The notes beneath the pieces are model-generated. The model was given only the letters and a program-made list of their open reading frames with translations, searched no databases and had not been told where the DNA came from. A DNA stretch of 64,000 bases from positions 434,001 to 498,000 of the forward strand of contig CANLUC010000002.1 of NCBI GenBank assembly GCA_947494195.1, written 5' to 3'. The stretch is from an uncultured Nesterenkonia sp. GTDB lineage: Bacteria > Actinomycetota > Actinomycetes > Actinomycetales > Micrococcaceae. Positions 16,535 through 26,029 of the stretch are shown one piece after another. Each line of letters opens with the position of its first letter. The stretch's first letter is position 1. Position numbers and translations under genes: made by a program.

Positions 16535-19500
16535 ATGATCCTTGGGATGCTCACGGCGCTCTTCGCGGTCAGCATCCTGACCCCGTTCATGTTCCAGCGG
16601 TTCGGACGCCGCACCTTCTTCCTCCTCGCAGCCGTTCTGACCGCGGCGCTGGTCTGGATCCTCAGCTATGTCCCTGCGGTGCTCGCGGCGGACCAGGCAG
16701 CCGCGATCGGCGAGCCCAATGCGCCTCCGGCCGAGGTCATGGAGTGGATCCCGCAGTTCGGCGTGGAGCTGGCGTTCCGCGTCGACGCGCTCGCGCTGGC
16801 GATGTCGGTGCTCATCCTGGGCGTGGGTGCGCTGGTCATGCTCTACTGCGCCCGGTACTTCGCGACCTCGGAGCGGGCTGCCGGTCCCTTCGCCGCAGAG
16901 CTCTTCGCCTTCGCCGCCTCGATGCTCGGGCTGGTGCTCTCCGATGACCTGGTCATGCTCTTCGTGTTCTGGGAGCTCACCACGATCCTCTCCTTCCTGC
17001 TGATCGGCTTCTCGGCACACCGCATCTACGCCCGCCGCTCCGCCATCCAGGCGCTGATCGTGACGACCTTCGGCGGACTCGCCATGCTCGTGGGTCTGGT
17101 CTGGCTCGGCGAGCTCACCGGAAGCTACCGACTCTCCGAGGTCCTCACCGCCGGTCCGGGCCTGCTTGCTGACCCGAGCACGGCGACCGCCGTGGACATC
17201 GCGGTGGCACTGGTCCTGCTGGGGGCCCTCTCGAAGTCGGCGCTCGTGCCCTTCCACTTCTGGCTGCCCGCTGCGATGGCGGCGCCGACCCCGGTCTCGG
17301 CGTATCTCCACGCCGCCGCCATGGTCAAGGCTGGTGTCTACCTGGTGGCGCGCTTCGCTCCGGGATTCCACGAATCCACCTTCTGGCTGCCGCTGGTGCT
17401 CGGGCTGGGACTGATCACCATGCTGGTCGGGGCCTGGCGGGCCCTGCGACAGACCGATATCAAACTGATCCTCGCCTATGGCACGGTCTCCCAGCTGGGC
17501 TTCCTGGTCATGATCAACGGGCTGGGAACCGAGGACGCGGCGCTCGCGGGCCTCGCCATGCTGCTGGCGCACGGGTTGTTCAAGGCCGCGCTGTTCATGG
17601 TGGTCGGGATCATCGACCACCAGTCGGGCACGCGCGACCTGCGGAAGCTCTCCGGGCTCGGCCGCTCGCAGAGGCCGCTGTTCCTCGTCGCGCTGATCTC
17701 CACCGCTTCGATGGCCGGACTGCCTCCGTTGTTCGGCTTCGTGGCCAAGGAGGTCGTGTTCGAGTCCTTCTTCAGCTACGCCGAGGCCACCAGCTCCTCC
17801 TCGCTGCTGACCCTGGGCTGGCTGGTCGTGGCCGGCGTCGTCCTCGGCTCGGCGCTGACCGTGGCGTACTCCGCTCGCTTCCTCTGGGGGGCCTTCGCCA
17901 CGAAGCGTCCCGTCCCCGGGGTGGCCGTGGCGCGCACCGTCTTCCACGGCCCGGTGCCGCGGGTGTTCCTCGCCGCTCCGATGATCCTGACCGCGTTCAC
18001 AGTGGTGCTGGCGCTGGTCCCGCAGCCGGTGCAGGCGCTCGCGGAATCCTTCTCGACGCTCTTCGATCCGATGGAGCCCGGGGTGGAGGCGACCTACCTC
18101 GCTCTCTGGCCCGGGCTGACCCCCGTGCTGGGGCTCTCCGTGCTCACCTGGGTGCTCGGTTTTGCCCTGTTCCGGGTGCGTGACGCGTTCGGCAGGCTGC
18201 AGGCGAACGTCCCCGCCGTCGTCGAGGCCGAACGCGGGTATCGCGGCACCGTGCGCGGCGTGGACCTGCTCTCCTCCTGGGTCACCGCGCGGACGCAGCG
18301 CGGCGCGCTGGGCTGGTATCTGTTCATCATCCTTGCAGTGGCCACGTTGGTGCCGCTCGCCGTGGTGATCTTCGGAGCACCCGGGGGGCGCAGCCTCGCG
18401 GAGCGAGCGTCGTTGGACTCGGTGATCATCGCGGAGCAGCCGCTGCAGATCGTGCTCGCTCTGGTGATCCTCGCCGGCGCCTCGGGCGCGATCTGGGCGC
18501 CCAAGCGCTTCATGGCAGTGCTCATGGTCTCCATGTGTGGTTGGGGGATCGCCGGCATCTTCGCCCTCCAGGGCGCCCCCGACCTTGCGCTGACTCTGCT
18601 GCTGGTGGAGTCGATCGTGCTGGTGGTCTTCGTGCTCGCGCTGCGCAGCCTGCCCGCCGGGATCTGGACGCAGAGCCCCACGCGCTTCAAGTTCGGCCGC
18701 GCGCTGCTCGGCATCGGCTTCGGAGTGGTGATGATGGTCGTCGCCGCGATGTCCATGGACGCCCGCATCGCTGAGCCCATCTCGATGGAGTTCCCCTGGA
18801 TGGCCTACGAAATAGGACAGGGCGCCAACATCGTCAACGTCACGCTGGTGGACCTGCGTGTCTGGGACACCTTCGGGGAGATCACCGTGCTAGCGGCGGC
18901 GGCCACCGGCATCGCCTCCTTGATCTTCGTCAAACGCCGTGATGTCCAGCGCCGCGAGCTCCACGAGGTCCCCAGCGGCACGGTGGGCCGTGTGCTCTCG
19001 GACAAGGCGCTGTCCCCGCGACAGTTCAGGGAGATCAAGGTCGCCCGTTCCTTCGCCACGGTGGCCAGGGAGGCCTGGCTCGTGGCCGGGCGCACCGTGG
19101 CTCCGGAACACCGCAGCATCGTCTTCGAAGTCGTCACCCGCCTCATGTTCCACGGCATCATCATGATCTCGCTCTACCTGCTGCTCGCGGGTCACAACCT
19201 TCCCGGCGGCGGCTTCGCCGGTGGTCTGCTGGCCGGGCTGGCGTTCGTGCTGCGCTACCTGGCGGGTGGGCGCTATGAGCTGGAGGCCGCCATCCCCTTC
19301 TCCGCTGGAGCGTTGATGGGCTGGGGGCTCGCCGTCGCCTGCTTCACCGGGCTCGTGCCGCTGCTCGCCGGCGGGCAGGCCTTTCAGTCCTTCGACGTCG
19401 AGCTCACCCTGCCGCTCTTCGGCTACCACCACTTCGTCTCGGCCGTCCTCTTTGATGTGGGGGTCTACCTCGTGGTGATCGGGCTGATCGTCGACATTCT

Positions 19501-19609
19501 GCGCAGCCTGGGCTCGGAGATCGATGTGCGCAGCGAGCGGGAGGGCCAGCGAGCCTCCTCGCCCGGTCACGGCATCCACGGCGAGACCTCCGCGGGGGTG
19601 GCGCGATGA
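16535..19609 (+). CDS. mrpA: Mrp Na+/H+ antiporter subunit A with fused MrpB-like domain
   Basis: This 1024-residue multispanning protein is the NuoL-like core of the Mrp antiporter, which exports Na+ in exchange for H+. A GGAG ribosome site precedes the ATG. The N-terminal two thirds carry complex-I-type motifs: a conserved acidic residue in LFVFWELTTILSFLLIGF (about 146-163), lysine and proline in SKSALVPFHFWLPAAMAAPTP (about 234-254), and HAAAMVKAG. A middle MrpA-specific region follows. The C-terminal part (about 860-1000, including AGHNLPGGGFAGGLLAG) corresponds to the separate MrpB subunit of bacilli. The stop overlaps the mrpC start. The complex likely supports pH and salt tolerance. 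Confidence 0.95.
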   Translation: MILGMLTALFAVSILTPFMFQRFGRRTFFLLAAVLTAALVWILSYVPAVLAADQAAAIGEPNAPPAEVMEWIPQFGVELAFRVDALALAMSVLILGVGALVMLYCARYFATSERAAGPFAAELFAFAASMLGLVLSDDLVMLFVFWELTTILSFLLIGFSAHRIYARRSAIQALIVTTFGGLAMLVGLVWLGELTGSYRLSEVLTAGPGLLADPSTATAVDIAVALVLLGALSKSALVPFHFWLPAAMAAPTPVSAYLHAAAMVKAGVYLVARFAPGFHESTFWLPLVLGLGLITMLVGAWRALRQTDIKLILAYGTVSQLGFLVMINGLGTEDAALAGLAMLLAHGLFKAALFMVVGIIDHQSGTRDLRKLSGLGRSQRPLFLVALISTASMAGLPPLFGFVAKEVVFESFFSYAEATSSSSLLTLGWLVVAGVVLGSALTVAYSARFLWGAFATKRPVPGVAVARTVFHGPVPRVFLAAPMILTAFTVVLALVPQPVQALAESFSTLFDPMEPGVEATYLALWPGLTPVLGLSVLTWVLGFALFRVRDAFGRLQANVPAVVEAERGYRGTVRGVDLLSSWVTARTQRGALGWYLFIILAVATLVPLAVVIFGAPGGRSLAERASLDSVIIAEQPLQIVLALVILAGASGAIWAPKRFMAVLMVSMCGWGIAGIFALQGAPDLALTLLLVESIVLVVFVLALRSLPAGIWTQSPTRFKFGRALLGIGFGVVMMVVAAMSMDARIAEPISMEFPWMAYEIGQGANIVNVTLVDLRVWDTFGEITVLAAAATGIASLIFVKRRDVQRRELHEVPSGTVGRVLSDKALSPRQFREIKVARSFATVAREAWLVAGRTVAPEHRSIVFEVVTRLMFHGIIMISLYLLLAGHNLPGGGFAGGLLAGLAFVLRYLAGGRYELEAAIPFSAGALMGWGLAVACFTGLVPLLAGGQAFQSFDVELTLPLFGYHHFVSAVLFDVGVYLVVIGLIVDILRSLGSEIDVRSEREGQRASSPGHGIHGETSAGVAR

Positions 19610-20130
19610 CGATCAACCTCACGCTGCTGATCCTCATGGGGGCGCTCTTCGCGATCGGGATCTACCTGCTGCTCGAACGCTCGCTGACCCGGGTGCTGCT
19701 CGGGATCATCCTGATCTCCAATGCGGTGAACCTGCTGCTGCTGCAGACGGCCGGACGGGCAGGTCTCGCCCCGCTCTATGACCCGGAGATCCCTGCCGAG
19801 GACTATCTGGACCCGCTCCCGCAGGCGCTGCTGCTCACCGCGATCGTCATCGCCTTCGCACTGGTGAGCTTCATGCTCGCGCTGATCTACCGCTCCTGGG
19901 TGCTGGCCCGCCAGGATGAGCTCGCCGACGATGAGGAGGACCGCCGCGTGGCGTCCTATGCCGGCGCCTACGACGCAGAGGAGGACGCCTCGGCCGAGGA
20001 CGAGACCACGGAGTTCGCCGATGAGACCGACGCCGTCGGACGCGCGATGCTCAATCCGCGCCGCGGCGCCGATGAGGACGCACCCGATCCCGGCAACGGC
20101 CCCGCCATCGCAGAGCAGGGGGAGCGCTGA
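19606..20130 (+). CDS. mrpC: Mrp antiporter subunit C with acidic C-terminal tail
   Basis: This NuoK-like subunit has three transmembrane helices in its first about 105 residues (LILMGALFAIGIYLLLERSL, LGIILISNAVNLLLL, ALLLTAIVIAFALVSFMLAL). The ATG overlaps the mrpA stop. At 174 residues it is longer than typical MrpC (about 110-130), because the C-terminus carries about 60 extra residues rich in Asp and Glu (for example EEDASAEDETTEFADE). The tail lies on the cytoplasmic side if topology is standard. It ends one base into the mrpD start. Confidence 0.93.
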   Translation: MTINLTLLILMGALFAIGIYLLLERSLTRVLLGIILISNAVNLLLLQTAGRAGLAPLYDPEIPAEDYLDPLPQALLLTAIVIAFALVSFMLALIYRSWVLARQDELADDEEDRRVASYAGAYDAEEDASAEDETTEFADETDAVGRAMLNPRRGADEDAPDPGNGPAIAEQGER

Positions 20131-21866
20131 TGGTCACCGAACTCCTGAGCTTCACCCCGCTGGCAGTGCTCATTCCCTTCTTCGGGGCGGCCTTCGCCTT
20201 CGCGTTCTACCGCAACAAGTCGACCCAGCGCGCGATCGCGATCGGCGCGCTGATCCTCACCGTGATCCTGGAGGTCACGCTGCTGGCCCAGGTCTGGTAC
20301 GGCGGTGCCCACGCGGTGCATCTGGCCGGCTGGCCCGCGCCGTTCGGGATCGTCATGGTCATCGACCGGTTTGCCGCCCTGATGCTCGTGGTCTCCTCGA
20401 TCATCACCCTGTGCGTGCTGCTCTACGCCGTCGGCCAGGGTGCCGCGGAGGAGAAGGAGGACTCGGGTCCGGTCTCGATCTTCTACCCCACCTACCTGAT
20501 TCTCGTCGCGGGCGTCTCCAACGCCTTCCTCGCCGGGGATCTGTTCAACCTCTATGTGGGTTTCGAGATCTTCCTGACCGCCTCCTACGTCCTGCTCACC
20601 CTCGGCGGCGGCGAGTCTCGCATCAGGGCGGGAGTCACCTATGTGGTGGTCTCGATCATCTCCTCGATGCTGTTCCTGATCGCGATCGGCATGATCTACG
20701 CCGCCACCGGCACCGTGAACCTCGCCGACCTGGCGCTGAAGCTCGGTGATCTCGACCTGAGCACCCAGCTGATCCTGCATGTGATGCTGCTCGTGGCGTT
20801 CGGGATCAAGGCGGCGGTCTTCCCGCTGGCCTTCTGGCTCCCCGACTCCTATCCGACGGCCCCGGCCCCGGTCACGGCGGTGTTCGCCGGGCTGCTCACG
20901 AAGGTGGGCATCTACGCGATCATCCGCACCGAGACGCTGCTGTTCCCCGGGGAGCGGATCAACACGGCGCTGATGATCGTCGCCGCACTGACCATGATTG
21001 TGGGCATCCTGGGTGCCCTCGCCCAGGCGGACATCAAACGTATGCTCTCCTTCACGCTGATCAGCCATATCGGCTATCTGGTCTTCGGCCTCGCGCTGAG
21101 CTCGATCATCGGCATGGCGGCGACGATCTACTACGTGGCCCACCACATCACCATCCAGACCACACTGTTCCTGGTCACGGGGCTCATCGAACGACGTTCC
21201 GGCACCTCCAATGTGCTCCGGCTCGGCGGCCTGGCGAAGATCTCCCCGGTGCTGGGTCTGCTCTTCTTCATCCCGGCGATGAACCTCGCGGGCATCCCGC
21301 CCTTCTCCGGCTTCATCGGAAAACTGGGAATGCTGCAGGGCGGCATCGCGGAGAACACCTGGATCACCTGGACCCTGGTCTTCGCCTCGGTGCTCACCTC
21401 CCTGCTCACGCTCATGGCGGTGGCCAGGATCTGGACCCGCGGATTCTGGCGCAAGCCGGAGGATGCCGATGAGGCACCGGAGCGTCAGCTGATGTCCAAG
21501 ACGCTGGCCCACGCTCGGGCGGCCAACAAGCGCTATCTGCCGATGTCCATGGTGGCGCCGACGGCGGCCCTGGTCGCGATGTCGCTGGCCTTCACGGTCT
21601 TCGCCGGGCCGCTGATGGACTTCTCCCGTGCCGCGGCCCAGGACATGTATGAGCGCACCCCGTATCTGGAGGCGGTGTTCGGCCCGGAGCGTTCCGAGGG
21701 AGTCCGCGAGGAGCTCGAGGACTTCGCGGCCACCTTCCTGATCGACTACGAGACCGGCGACGGCGGGGCCGCAGAACACGCCCCCGTGGAGACCTCGTTG
21801 CAGCCCGACGACGAAGCGGCCGAGGTAGTCCCCGAGATCACCGATGAGAGTGATGATCACCGATGA
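20130..21866 (+). CDS. mrpD: Mrp antiporter subunit D
   Basis: This 578-residue NuoN/NuoM-like subunit forms the second ion-translocating core of the antiporter. It has about 14 transmembrane helices, the conserved acidic residue in LFNLYVGFEIFLTASYVLLT (about 147-166), and FGIKAAVFPLAFWLPDSYPTAPAPVTAVFAGLLTKVG-type sequence (about 228-265) with the key lysine. The last about 75 residues form an Asp/Glu-rich cytoplasmic extension. The start overlaps the mrpC stop by one base and the stop overlaps mrpE (ATGA), fitting one translationally coupled operon. Confidence 0.94.
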   Translation: MVTELLSFTPLAVLIPFFGAAFAFAFYRNKSTQRAIAIGALILTVILEVTLLAQVWYGGAHAVHLAGWPAPFGIVMVIDRFAALMLVVSSIITLCVLLYAVGQGAAEEKEDSGPVSIFYPTYLILVAGVSNAFLAGDLFNLYVGFEIFLTASYVLLTLGGGESRIRAGVTYVVVSIISSMLFLIAIGMIYAATGTVNLADLALKLGDLDLSTQLILHVMLLVAFGIKAAVFPLAFWLPDSYPTAPAPVTAVFAGLLTKVGIYAIIRTETLLFPGERINTALMIVAALTMIVGILGALAQADIKRMLSFTLISHIGYLVFGLALSSIIGMAATIYYVAHHITIQTTLFLVTGLIERRSGTSNVLRLGGLAKISPVLGLLFFIPAMNLAGIPPFSGFIGKLGMLQGGIAENTWITWTLVFASVLTSLLTLMAVARIWTRGFWRKPEDADEAPERQLMSKTLAHARAANKRYLPMSMVAPTAALVAMSLAFTVFAGPLMDFSRAAAQDMYERTPYLEAVFGPERSEGVREELEDFAATFLIDYETGDGGAAEHAPVETSLQPDDEAAEVVPEITDESDDHR

Positions 21867-22534
21867 AGCGACCCAAGACTCCGCTGCGGCTCGAGCTCCC
21901 GCTGATCGTCTTCCTGGGCTTCTTCTGGATGGCGATCTGGCGTGACTTCACACTGGGCACGCTGATCATCGGGCTGATCTACGCGACCATCATCGTGCGC
22001 GTGTTCTACCTCCCTCCGCTGCGCGGCAGCGGGCGGCTGAACCCCCTCTGGGGGGCGATGTTCACGGCGCGCTTCCTGGTGAAGACGGTGACGGCCTCGT
22101 TCCAGGTCTCCTGGCTCTCGGTGGTCACCGGACCGCGGGTGAGGAACTCCGTCATCTCGGTCCAGCTGCGCAGCCACGATGACCTCATCGTCACACTCAC
22201 CGGACACACTCTCTCCCTGGTGCCGGGCTCCCTGGTCCTCGATGTGGACCGGACGACGGCGACGCTCTACCTCCACGCACTCGATGTCACCTCCGATGAG
22301 GACGCAGAGAAGATCCGCCTGGACGCGCTGACGACGGAGGCGCTGATCATCCGGACCTGCGGCAGCCGCTCCGATCTCGCAGTGGTCAAGGCGGAGAAGC
22401 GCCTCGGCAGGATGTCGGGGTTCTCCAAGACCGAGCGTGAAGCGCCCTTCCGCCGTCACGGACCCGCCGAGGTGCACGGGGGCGGCGACTCCGCGTCGGA
22501 CGCGCGGATCACCATCGAGGAGGTGGAGGACTGA
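21863..22534 (+). CDS. mrpE: Mrp antiporter subunit E
   Basis: This is a 223-residue subunit with two N-terminal hydrophobic segments (LIVFLGFFWMAIWRDFTLGTL, IIGLIYATIIVRVFYL) and a soluble domain. It contains the diagnostic NSVISVQLRSHDDLIVTLTGHTLSLVPGS-type strand pattern (about 97-125) and LYLHALDV that identify MrpE. The C-terminal about 50 residues (TEREAPFRRHG onward) extend past the usual family end. It overlaps mrpD at the start and abuts mrpF (TGATG) at the end. MrpE helps assemble the complex. Confidence 0.92.
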   Translation: MKRPKTPLRLELPLIVFLGFFWMAIWRDFTLGTLIIGLIYATIIVRVFYLPPLRGSGRLNPLWGAMFTARFLVKTVTASFQVSWLSVVTGPRVRNSVISVQLRSHDDLIVTLTGHTLSLVPGSLVLDVDRTTATLYLHALDVTSDEDAEKIRLDALTTEALIIRTCGSRSDLAVVKAEKRLGRMSGFSKTEREAPFRRHGPAEVHGGGDSASDARITIEEVED

Positions 22535-23157
22535 TGCTCGAGACCGCAGTGCACATCACCCAGGTGCTGCTCGCCCTGGGCGCCGCAGGCACCGTCTACC
22601 GGATCTACAAGGGCCCCTCGGTGCTGGACCGAGTGATCAGCCTCGACGTCATGCTCATCATCGTCGCCTCGATGATGATCGTGGACATGGTGATCAACGA
22701 TCACCAGGACTTCATCCTCTTTGTGGTGGTCACCGCGGTGATCGGATTCCTGGGCGCCGTCGCGATCGCCCGCTATGTGGTGGTGCGCTCTCCCGAGGAG
22801 GTCGTACCCGATGCTCCCGCACACGACCCGGTCCCCTTCCCGCCCGCTGTTCCGGTCAGCAGCTCGTCCCAGCAGGCGGGCGAACCCGAGACCCCGCATC
22901 AGCCGATCTCCACCCCGGTGATGCCCGGCGTCGGGCCGCTGGAGGACGAGTCCACCTCGTGGTTCTCGGCGCTGGCCCGGTCAGGCTTCACGCCGAAGCG
23001 GCGCGAGGGCCCCATGCCTGAGGAGGCGGAGCCGGAGTCACAGCAGCCGCCGGCACCGGAGTCCCCGCAGCCGCCGGAGCCGGAGTCACAGCCCGATTCC
23101 ACGCCGAAGCCTGAGTCGACGTCATCCCCCCAGCAGCAGGAGGACCGCGATGCTTGA
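22534..23157 (+). CDS. mrpF: Mrp antiporter subunit F with long Pro/Glu-rich tail
   Basis: The first about 90 residues are an ordinary MrpF: three helices, with YKGPSVLDRVISLDVMLIIV (about 26-45) and VMIVDMV/GFLGAVAIARYVV segments. Family members are usually about 90 residues; this one is 207. The additional about 115 residues are disordered-looking, with repeated Pro-Glu-Ser units (PPAPESPQPPEPESQ) rather than a known domain. The start overlaps the mrpE stop by one base, and the stop lies eight bases inside mrpG. The tail is in frame and GC-typical, so it is not an obvious frameshift artefact. Confidence 0.92.
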   Translation: MLETAVHITQVLLALGAAGTVYRIYKGPSVLDRVISLDVMLIIVASMMIVDMVINDHQDFILFVVVTAVIGFLGAVAIARYVVVRSPEEVVPDAPAHDPVPFPPAVPVSSSSQQAGEPETPHQPISTPVMPGVGPLEDESTSWFSALARSGFTPKRREGPMPEEAEPESQQPPAPESPQPPEPESQPDSTPKPESTSSPQQQEDRDA

Positions 23158-23536
23158 GTCACCCACCGCAGACGTGATCCTGGACGCCCTGGCGTCGGTG
23201 CTGCTGGTGGTCGGTGGACTGATGTCCCTTGCCGCCGGCATCGGACTGGTTCGGCTGCCGGATCTGCATTCGCGCATGCACGCGGCCACCAAGCCCCAGG
23301 TGCTGGGCCTGCTCGCGCTGCTTCTGGCGGCCGCGATCACCTGGCGATCCTGGGAGCAGGTGCCGATCGTGGTGCTCGCCTGGGGTCTGCTGCTGCTCAC
23401 CGCTCCGGTCAGCGCCCACGTGGTGGGCCGCTCGGGCTACCGCACCAAACACATGCGCCGGGACCTGCTGACCCACGACGAGCTGGCCAGTGCGGTGGAG
23501 CGGATCAGCCGGGAACAGCCGCCCAACCGCGGCTGA
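23150..23536 (+). CDS. mrpG: Mrp antiporter subunit G
   Basis: This 128-residue subunit has three transmembrane helices. The segment LAAGIGLVRLPDLHSRMHAATKPQVLG (about 24-50) is the MrpG signature. It overlaps mrpF by eight bases and ends the operon. A short basic/polar C-terminal region follows the last helix. Downstream is a short tandem repeat and then the convergent thiamine-precursor transporter genes. Confidence 0.93.
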   Translation: MLESPTADVILDALASVLLVVGGLMSLAAGIGLVRLPDLHSRMHAATKPQVLGLLALLLAAAITWRSWEQVPIVVLAWGLLLLTAPVSAHVVGRSGYRTKHMRRDLLTHDELASAVERISREQPPNRG

Positions 23537-23547
23537 CCGATCGCTGC

Positions 23548-23603
23548 TGACGGATCGCGGCCGATGGGTCGCTCCTGACGGATCGCGGCCGACGGATCGC
23601 TCC
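23548..23603. repeat. 28-bp tandem repeat between mrpG and the ECF transporter genes
   Basis: Two adjacent 28-base copies begin TGACGGATCGCGGCCGA and differ at two positions, preceded by a partial copy that starts at the mrpG stop codon. The array fills most of the 99-base convergent gap. No hairpin terminator is obvious; slippage duplication of the gene end is likely. Confidence 0.7.
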
Positions 23604-23635
23604 GCCAGGTGAGCAGCCCGTCCGCATGCCCGGGT

Positions 23636-26029
23636 TCAGGACCAGACGAAGTTCCAGGTGCCCGCTGCGACGGCTGCGCAGACGGCCGCGGCCCCGATCA
23701 GGGCGCCCCCCAGGATGACCGGCAGATCTGCTGCGTGGAATCGGGCGGCACGAGCCCACGTCCGCCTGCCGGCGCCGAACCCACGGGATTCCATCGTCAC
23801 TGCAAGTCGAGTGGCCATGCGGATCGCCTGGACCAGCAGCCCGAACGCCTGCGAGAGTGTGCTGCGCAGCCGCTGCCTGGCGCCGCCGTGGGCACCCACT
23901 CCGCGCGCACGCCGCGCATGGCCCAGCGTGGTCCAGTGCTCGGCGAGGAGTCCCAGCAGCCGCATCGCCGCCAGGGCGCCGAGCACGAACCGAGCCGGCA
24001 GTCGCAGCTGCTGCGCCAGCGCGTCTGCCAGGTCTGTCGGGTCAGTGGTGGAGAAGATGATCACCGAGGGCAGCACGATCGCGAAGGCACGTGCCCCGAG
24101 CGCCAGGCCCAGCGCGAGGGATCCCTCGCTGATCGTGGTGAATCCCAGATCGACGAGCACCGCTCCTGACTCCTCGGCGGCCAGCGCCGTGCCCCAGGCG
24201 GCCACCACCGCCCCCAGCGCGAAGGGCCACATGAGTCTGAACAGCCCCGCGGCGCGGATGCCCGCCAGCGGCAGCGCAGCCAGGCTCGCGAGCACGACGA
24301 CGCCGGCGCTCACCACGTCGATGGTCATCACCAATGCCGCCGTGATCAGGAAGACGGCGATGAGCTTGGCCAGCGCATTGCGTCGACCCAGCCAGGAATC
24401 CGCCCGCATCCCACCGAAGAGTTCGCCGGCGGCTGGGGCTTCGGGTGGGGGAGTGTCGCGACTGAGCTCGAGCTCCCGCGCCTGGAGGCCGCGCAGGAAG
24501 GCGGCGTCGTGAGTGACGGCCAGGACGGTGCCTCCCGCGTCGACGTGTTCCCGGAGCAAGGAGATGAGCTCGCGGAACGTGTGTGCGTCCTGCCCGAACG
24601 TGGGCTCATCGAGCATCAGCAGTTCGGGCCCCGCCGCCAGCACCGTGCCCACCGAGAGCCGCCTCTTCTCCCCTCCGGAGAGTGTGAAGGGATTCGCCTG
24701 AGCCAGGGCGCGCAGCCCCAACCGGTCCAGCAGCAGCTGCACGCGAGCGTCGATCTCGGCCGGGGTGTAGAGAGGTTCCGCCGTGCCGGGGACCTTGGCC
24801 TGCTCAGCACCGAGTGCAAGCTCCGCGGCGACGCTGCCGCGCACGAACTGATGCTCCGGCTCCTGAAAGACCATGCCGATCCGAGCCACGAGATCAGCGG
24901 ATCGCCACTCGTGGGGATCGGCGGCCAGCAGCTGACCCGGCCCATCTCCCTTGAGCCCGGCGGTGGCCGTGAGGGTTCCTCCATGAGCCGGAAGCAGTCC
25001 GGCCAGGGTCAGCAGCAGCGTGGATTTTCCGGCACCATTGGCGCCGGTGATCCCCAGCGTCTCTCCGCGACGGATCTCGACCTCGACGCCGGTCAGCGTC
25101 GGCGGGGCGATGGAGCCGCGCCGCCATCGCGTGGTGGGGGAATGCCTGCCCACTGCCAGTTTGCCGGCATGCAGCAGCAGCTCCCCCTGCTGGTCAGGGC
25201 ACTGGGGTTCCTTCAGCGGGTCCTCCTGGTCAGCACCTGCGCCGCGGGGGATGCTCAGTCCATGCAGCGGGTCTCGACCCGGCACCCAGAGGCCCATGCT
25301 GGAGAGCTCGTCGCCGAGGGCTTGGTCCGTGCGGATCTGCGCCGCCGGGCTGCGGCGACGAACTCCCGCCCCGGTCTCCAGGACCACGAGCGTGTCCATG
25401 TGCTCCGCCCAGATCTCGAGCCGGTGTTCGACCACGATCACCGTGGCGCCGGTGAGCTCTGCTGCCCGGAGCACCGCATTGCGGACCTGCCGCACTCCGG
25501 CCGGGTCCAGATTCGCCGTGGGCTCATCCAGCAGCAGCAGCCCCGGCCGCATGGCAAGGATTCCAGCGAGGGCCAGCCGCTGTTTCTGACCGCCGGAGAG
25601 CTTGGCACTGGGATGCTCGAGTTCGAATCCGCTGAGCCCCACAGCTTCCAGCGCACTGTCCACGCGGTCCCAGATCTCAGCACGCGGCACGGCGAGGTTC
25701 TCGGCGGCGAAGGCCACGTCGTCGCCGATGCGGGAGAGCACCACCTGGGACTCCGGATCCTGCTGCATGAGCCCCGCGCGGCCCCTGGCCTGCTCGGCGG
25801 GAACCCCGTCCAGCAGCAGCTGCCCGGCAGCCTGGGCATCCTCATCGTGCAGGACGCCCGCCAACCCATGCAGCAGAGTGGACTTGCCGGCTCCGGAGGC
25901 TCCGGCCAGCAGCACCTTCTCCCCAGCGGAGATCTGCAGGTCCAGCGCCGCGATCGCGGGGGTCTCCCGCTCGGCGTGCTGCCAGCTCCAGCCCTCGGCC
26001 GCCACGGCGACGCCAGGGGCTTCACCCAC
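23636..26029 (-). CDS. ECF transporter single-chain A-A'-T fusion (YkoD-YkoC fused)
   Basis: GTG at 26029 overlaps the ykoE stop by eight bases; further upstream frame is antisense noise. The 797-residue protein holds two ATPases and a membrane component. ATPase 1 has Walker A GASGAGKS (43-50), signature LSGGQKQR (about 150) and DEPTANLD. ATPase 2 has GANGAGKS (about 330), LSGGEKRR (about 450) and DEPTFGQD. From about residue 540 there are five or six helices and the two Ala/Ser-Arg-Gly coupling motifs of EcfT (ARRARG about 704, ESRGFG about 740). In Bacillus these are separate ykoD and ykoC genes. With YkoE it should energise uptake of thiamine or its hydroxymethylpyrimidine precursor. Confidence 0.88.
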   Translation of the reverse strand: MGEAPGVAVAAEGWSWQHAERETPAIAALDLQISAGEKVLLAGASGAGKSTLLHGLAGVLHDEDAQAAGQLLLDGVPAEQARGRAGLMQQDPESQVVLSRIGDDVAFAAENLAVPRAEIWDRVDSALEAVGLSGFELEHPSAKLSGGQKQRLALAGILAMRPGLLLLDEPTANLDPAGVRQVRNAVLRAAELTGATVIVVEHRLEIWAEHMDTLVVLETGAGVRRRSPAAQIRTDQALGDELSSMGLWVPGRDPLHGLSIPRGAGADQEDPLKEPQCPDQQGELLLHAGKLAVGRHSPTTRWRRGSIAPPTLTGVEVEIRRGETLGITGANGAGKSTLLLTLAGLLPAHGGTLTATAGLKGDGPGQLLAADPHEWRSADLVARIGMVFQEPEHQFVRGSVAAELALGAEQAKVPGTAEPLYTPAEIDARVQLLLDRLGLRALAQANPFTLSGGEKRRLSVGTVLAAGPELLMLDEPTFGQDAHTFRELISLLREHVDAGGTVLAVTHDAAFLRGLQARELELSRDTPPPEAPAAGELFGGMRADSWLGRRNALAKLIAVFLITAALVMTIDVVSAGVVVLASLAALPLAGIRAAGLFRLMWPFALGAVVAAWGTALAAEESGAVLVDLGFTTISEGSLALGLALGARAFAIVLPSVIIFSTTDPTDLADALAQQLRLPARFVLGALAAMRLLGLLAEHWTTLGHARRARGVGAHGGARQRLRSTLSQAFGLLVQAIRMATRLAVTMESRGFGAGRRTWARAARFHAADLPVILGGALIGAAAVCAAVAAGTWNFVWS

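Noticed and set aside
16421-17947. In-frame upstream extension of the MFS gene antisense to mrpA
   Set aside because: The translated part is low-complexity Gln/His/Glu/Arg; the true MFS start is the ATG at 16420 with a -10 box next to it.
19968-21860. Minus-strand open frame of 630 codons opposite mrpC/mrpD
   Set aside because: High-GC antisense frame without recognisable domains, opposite well-supported Mrp subunits.
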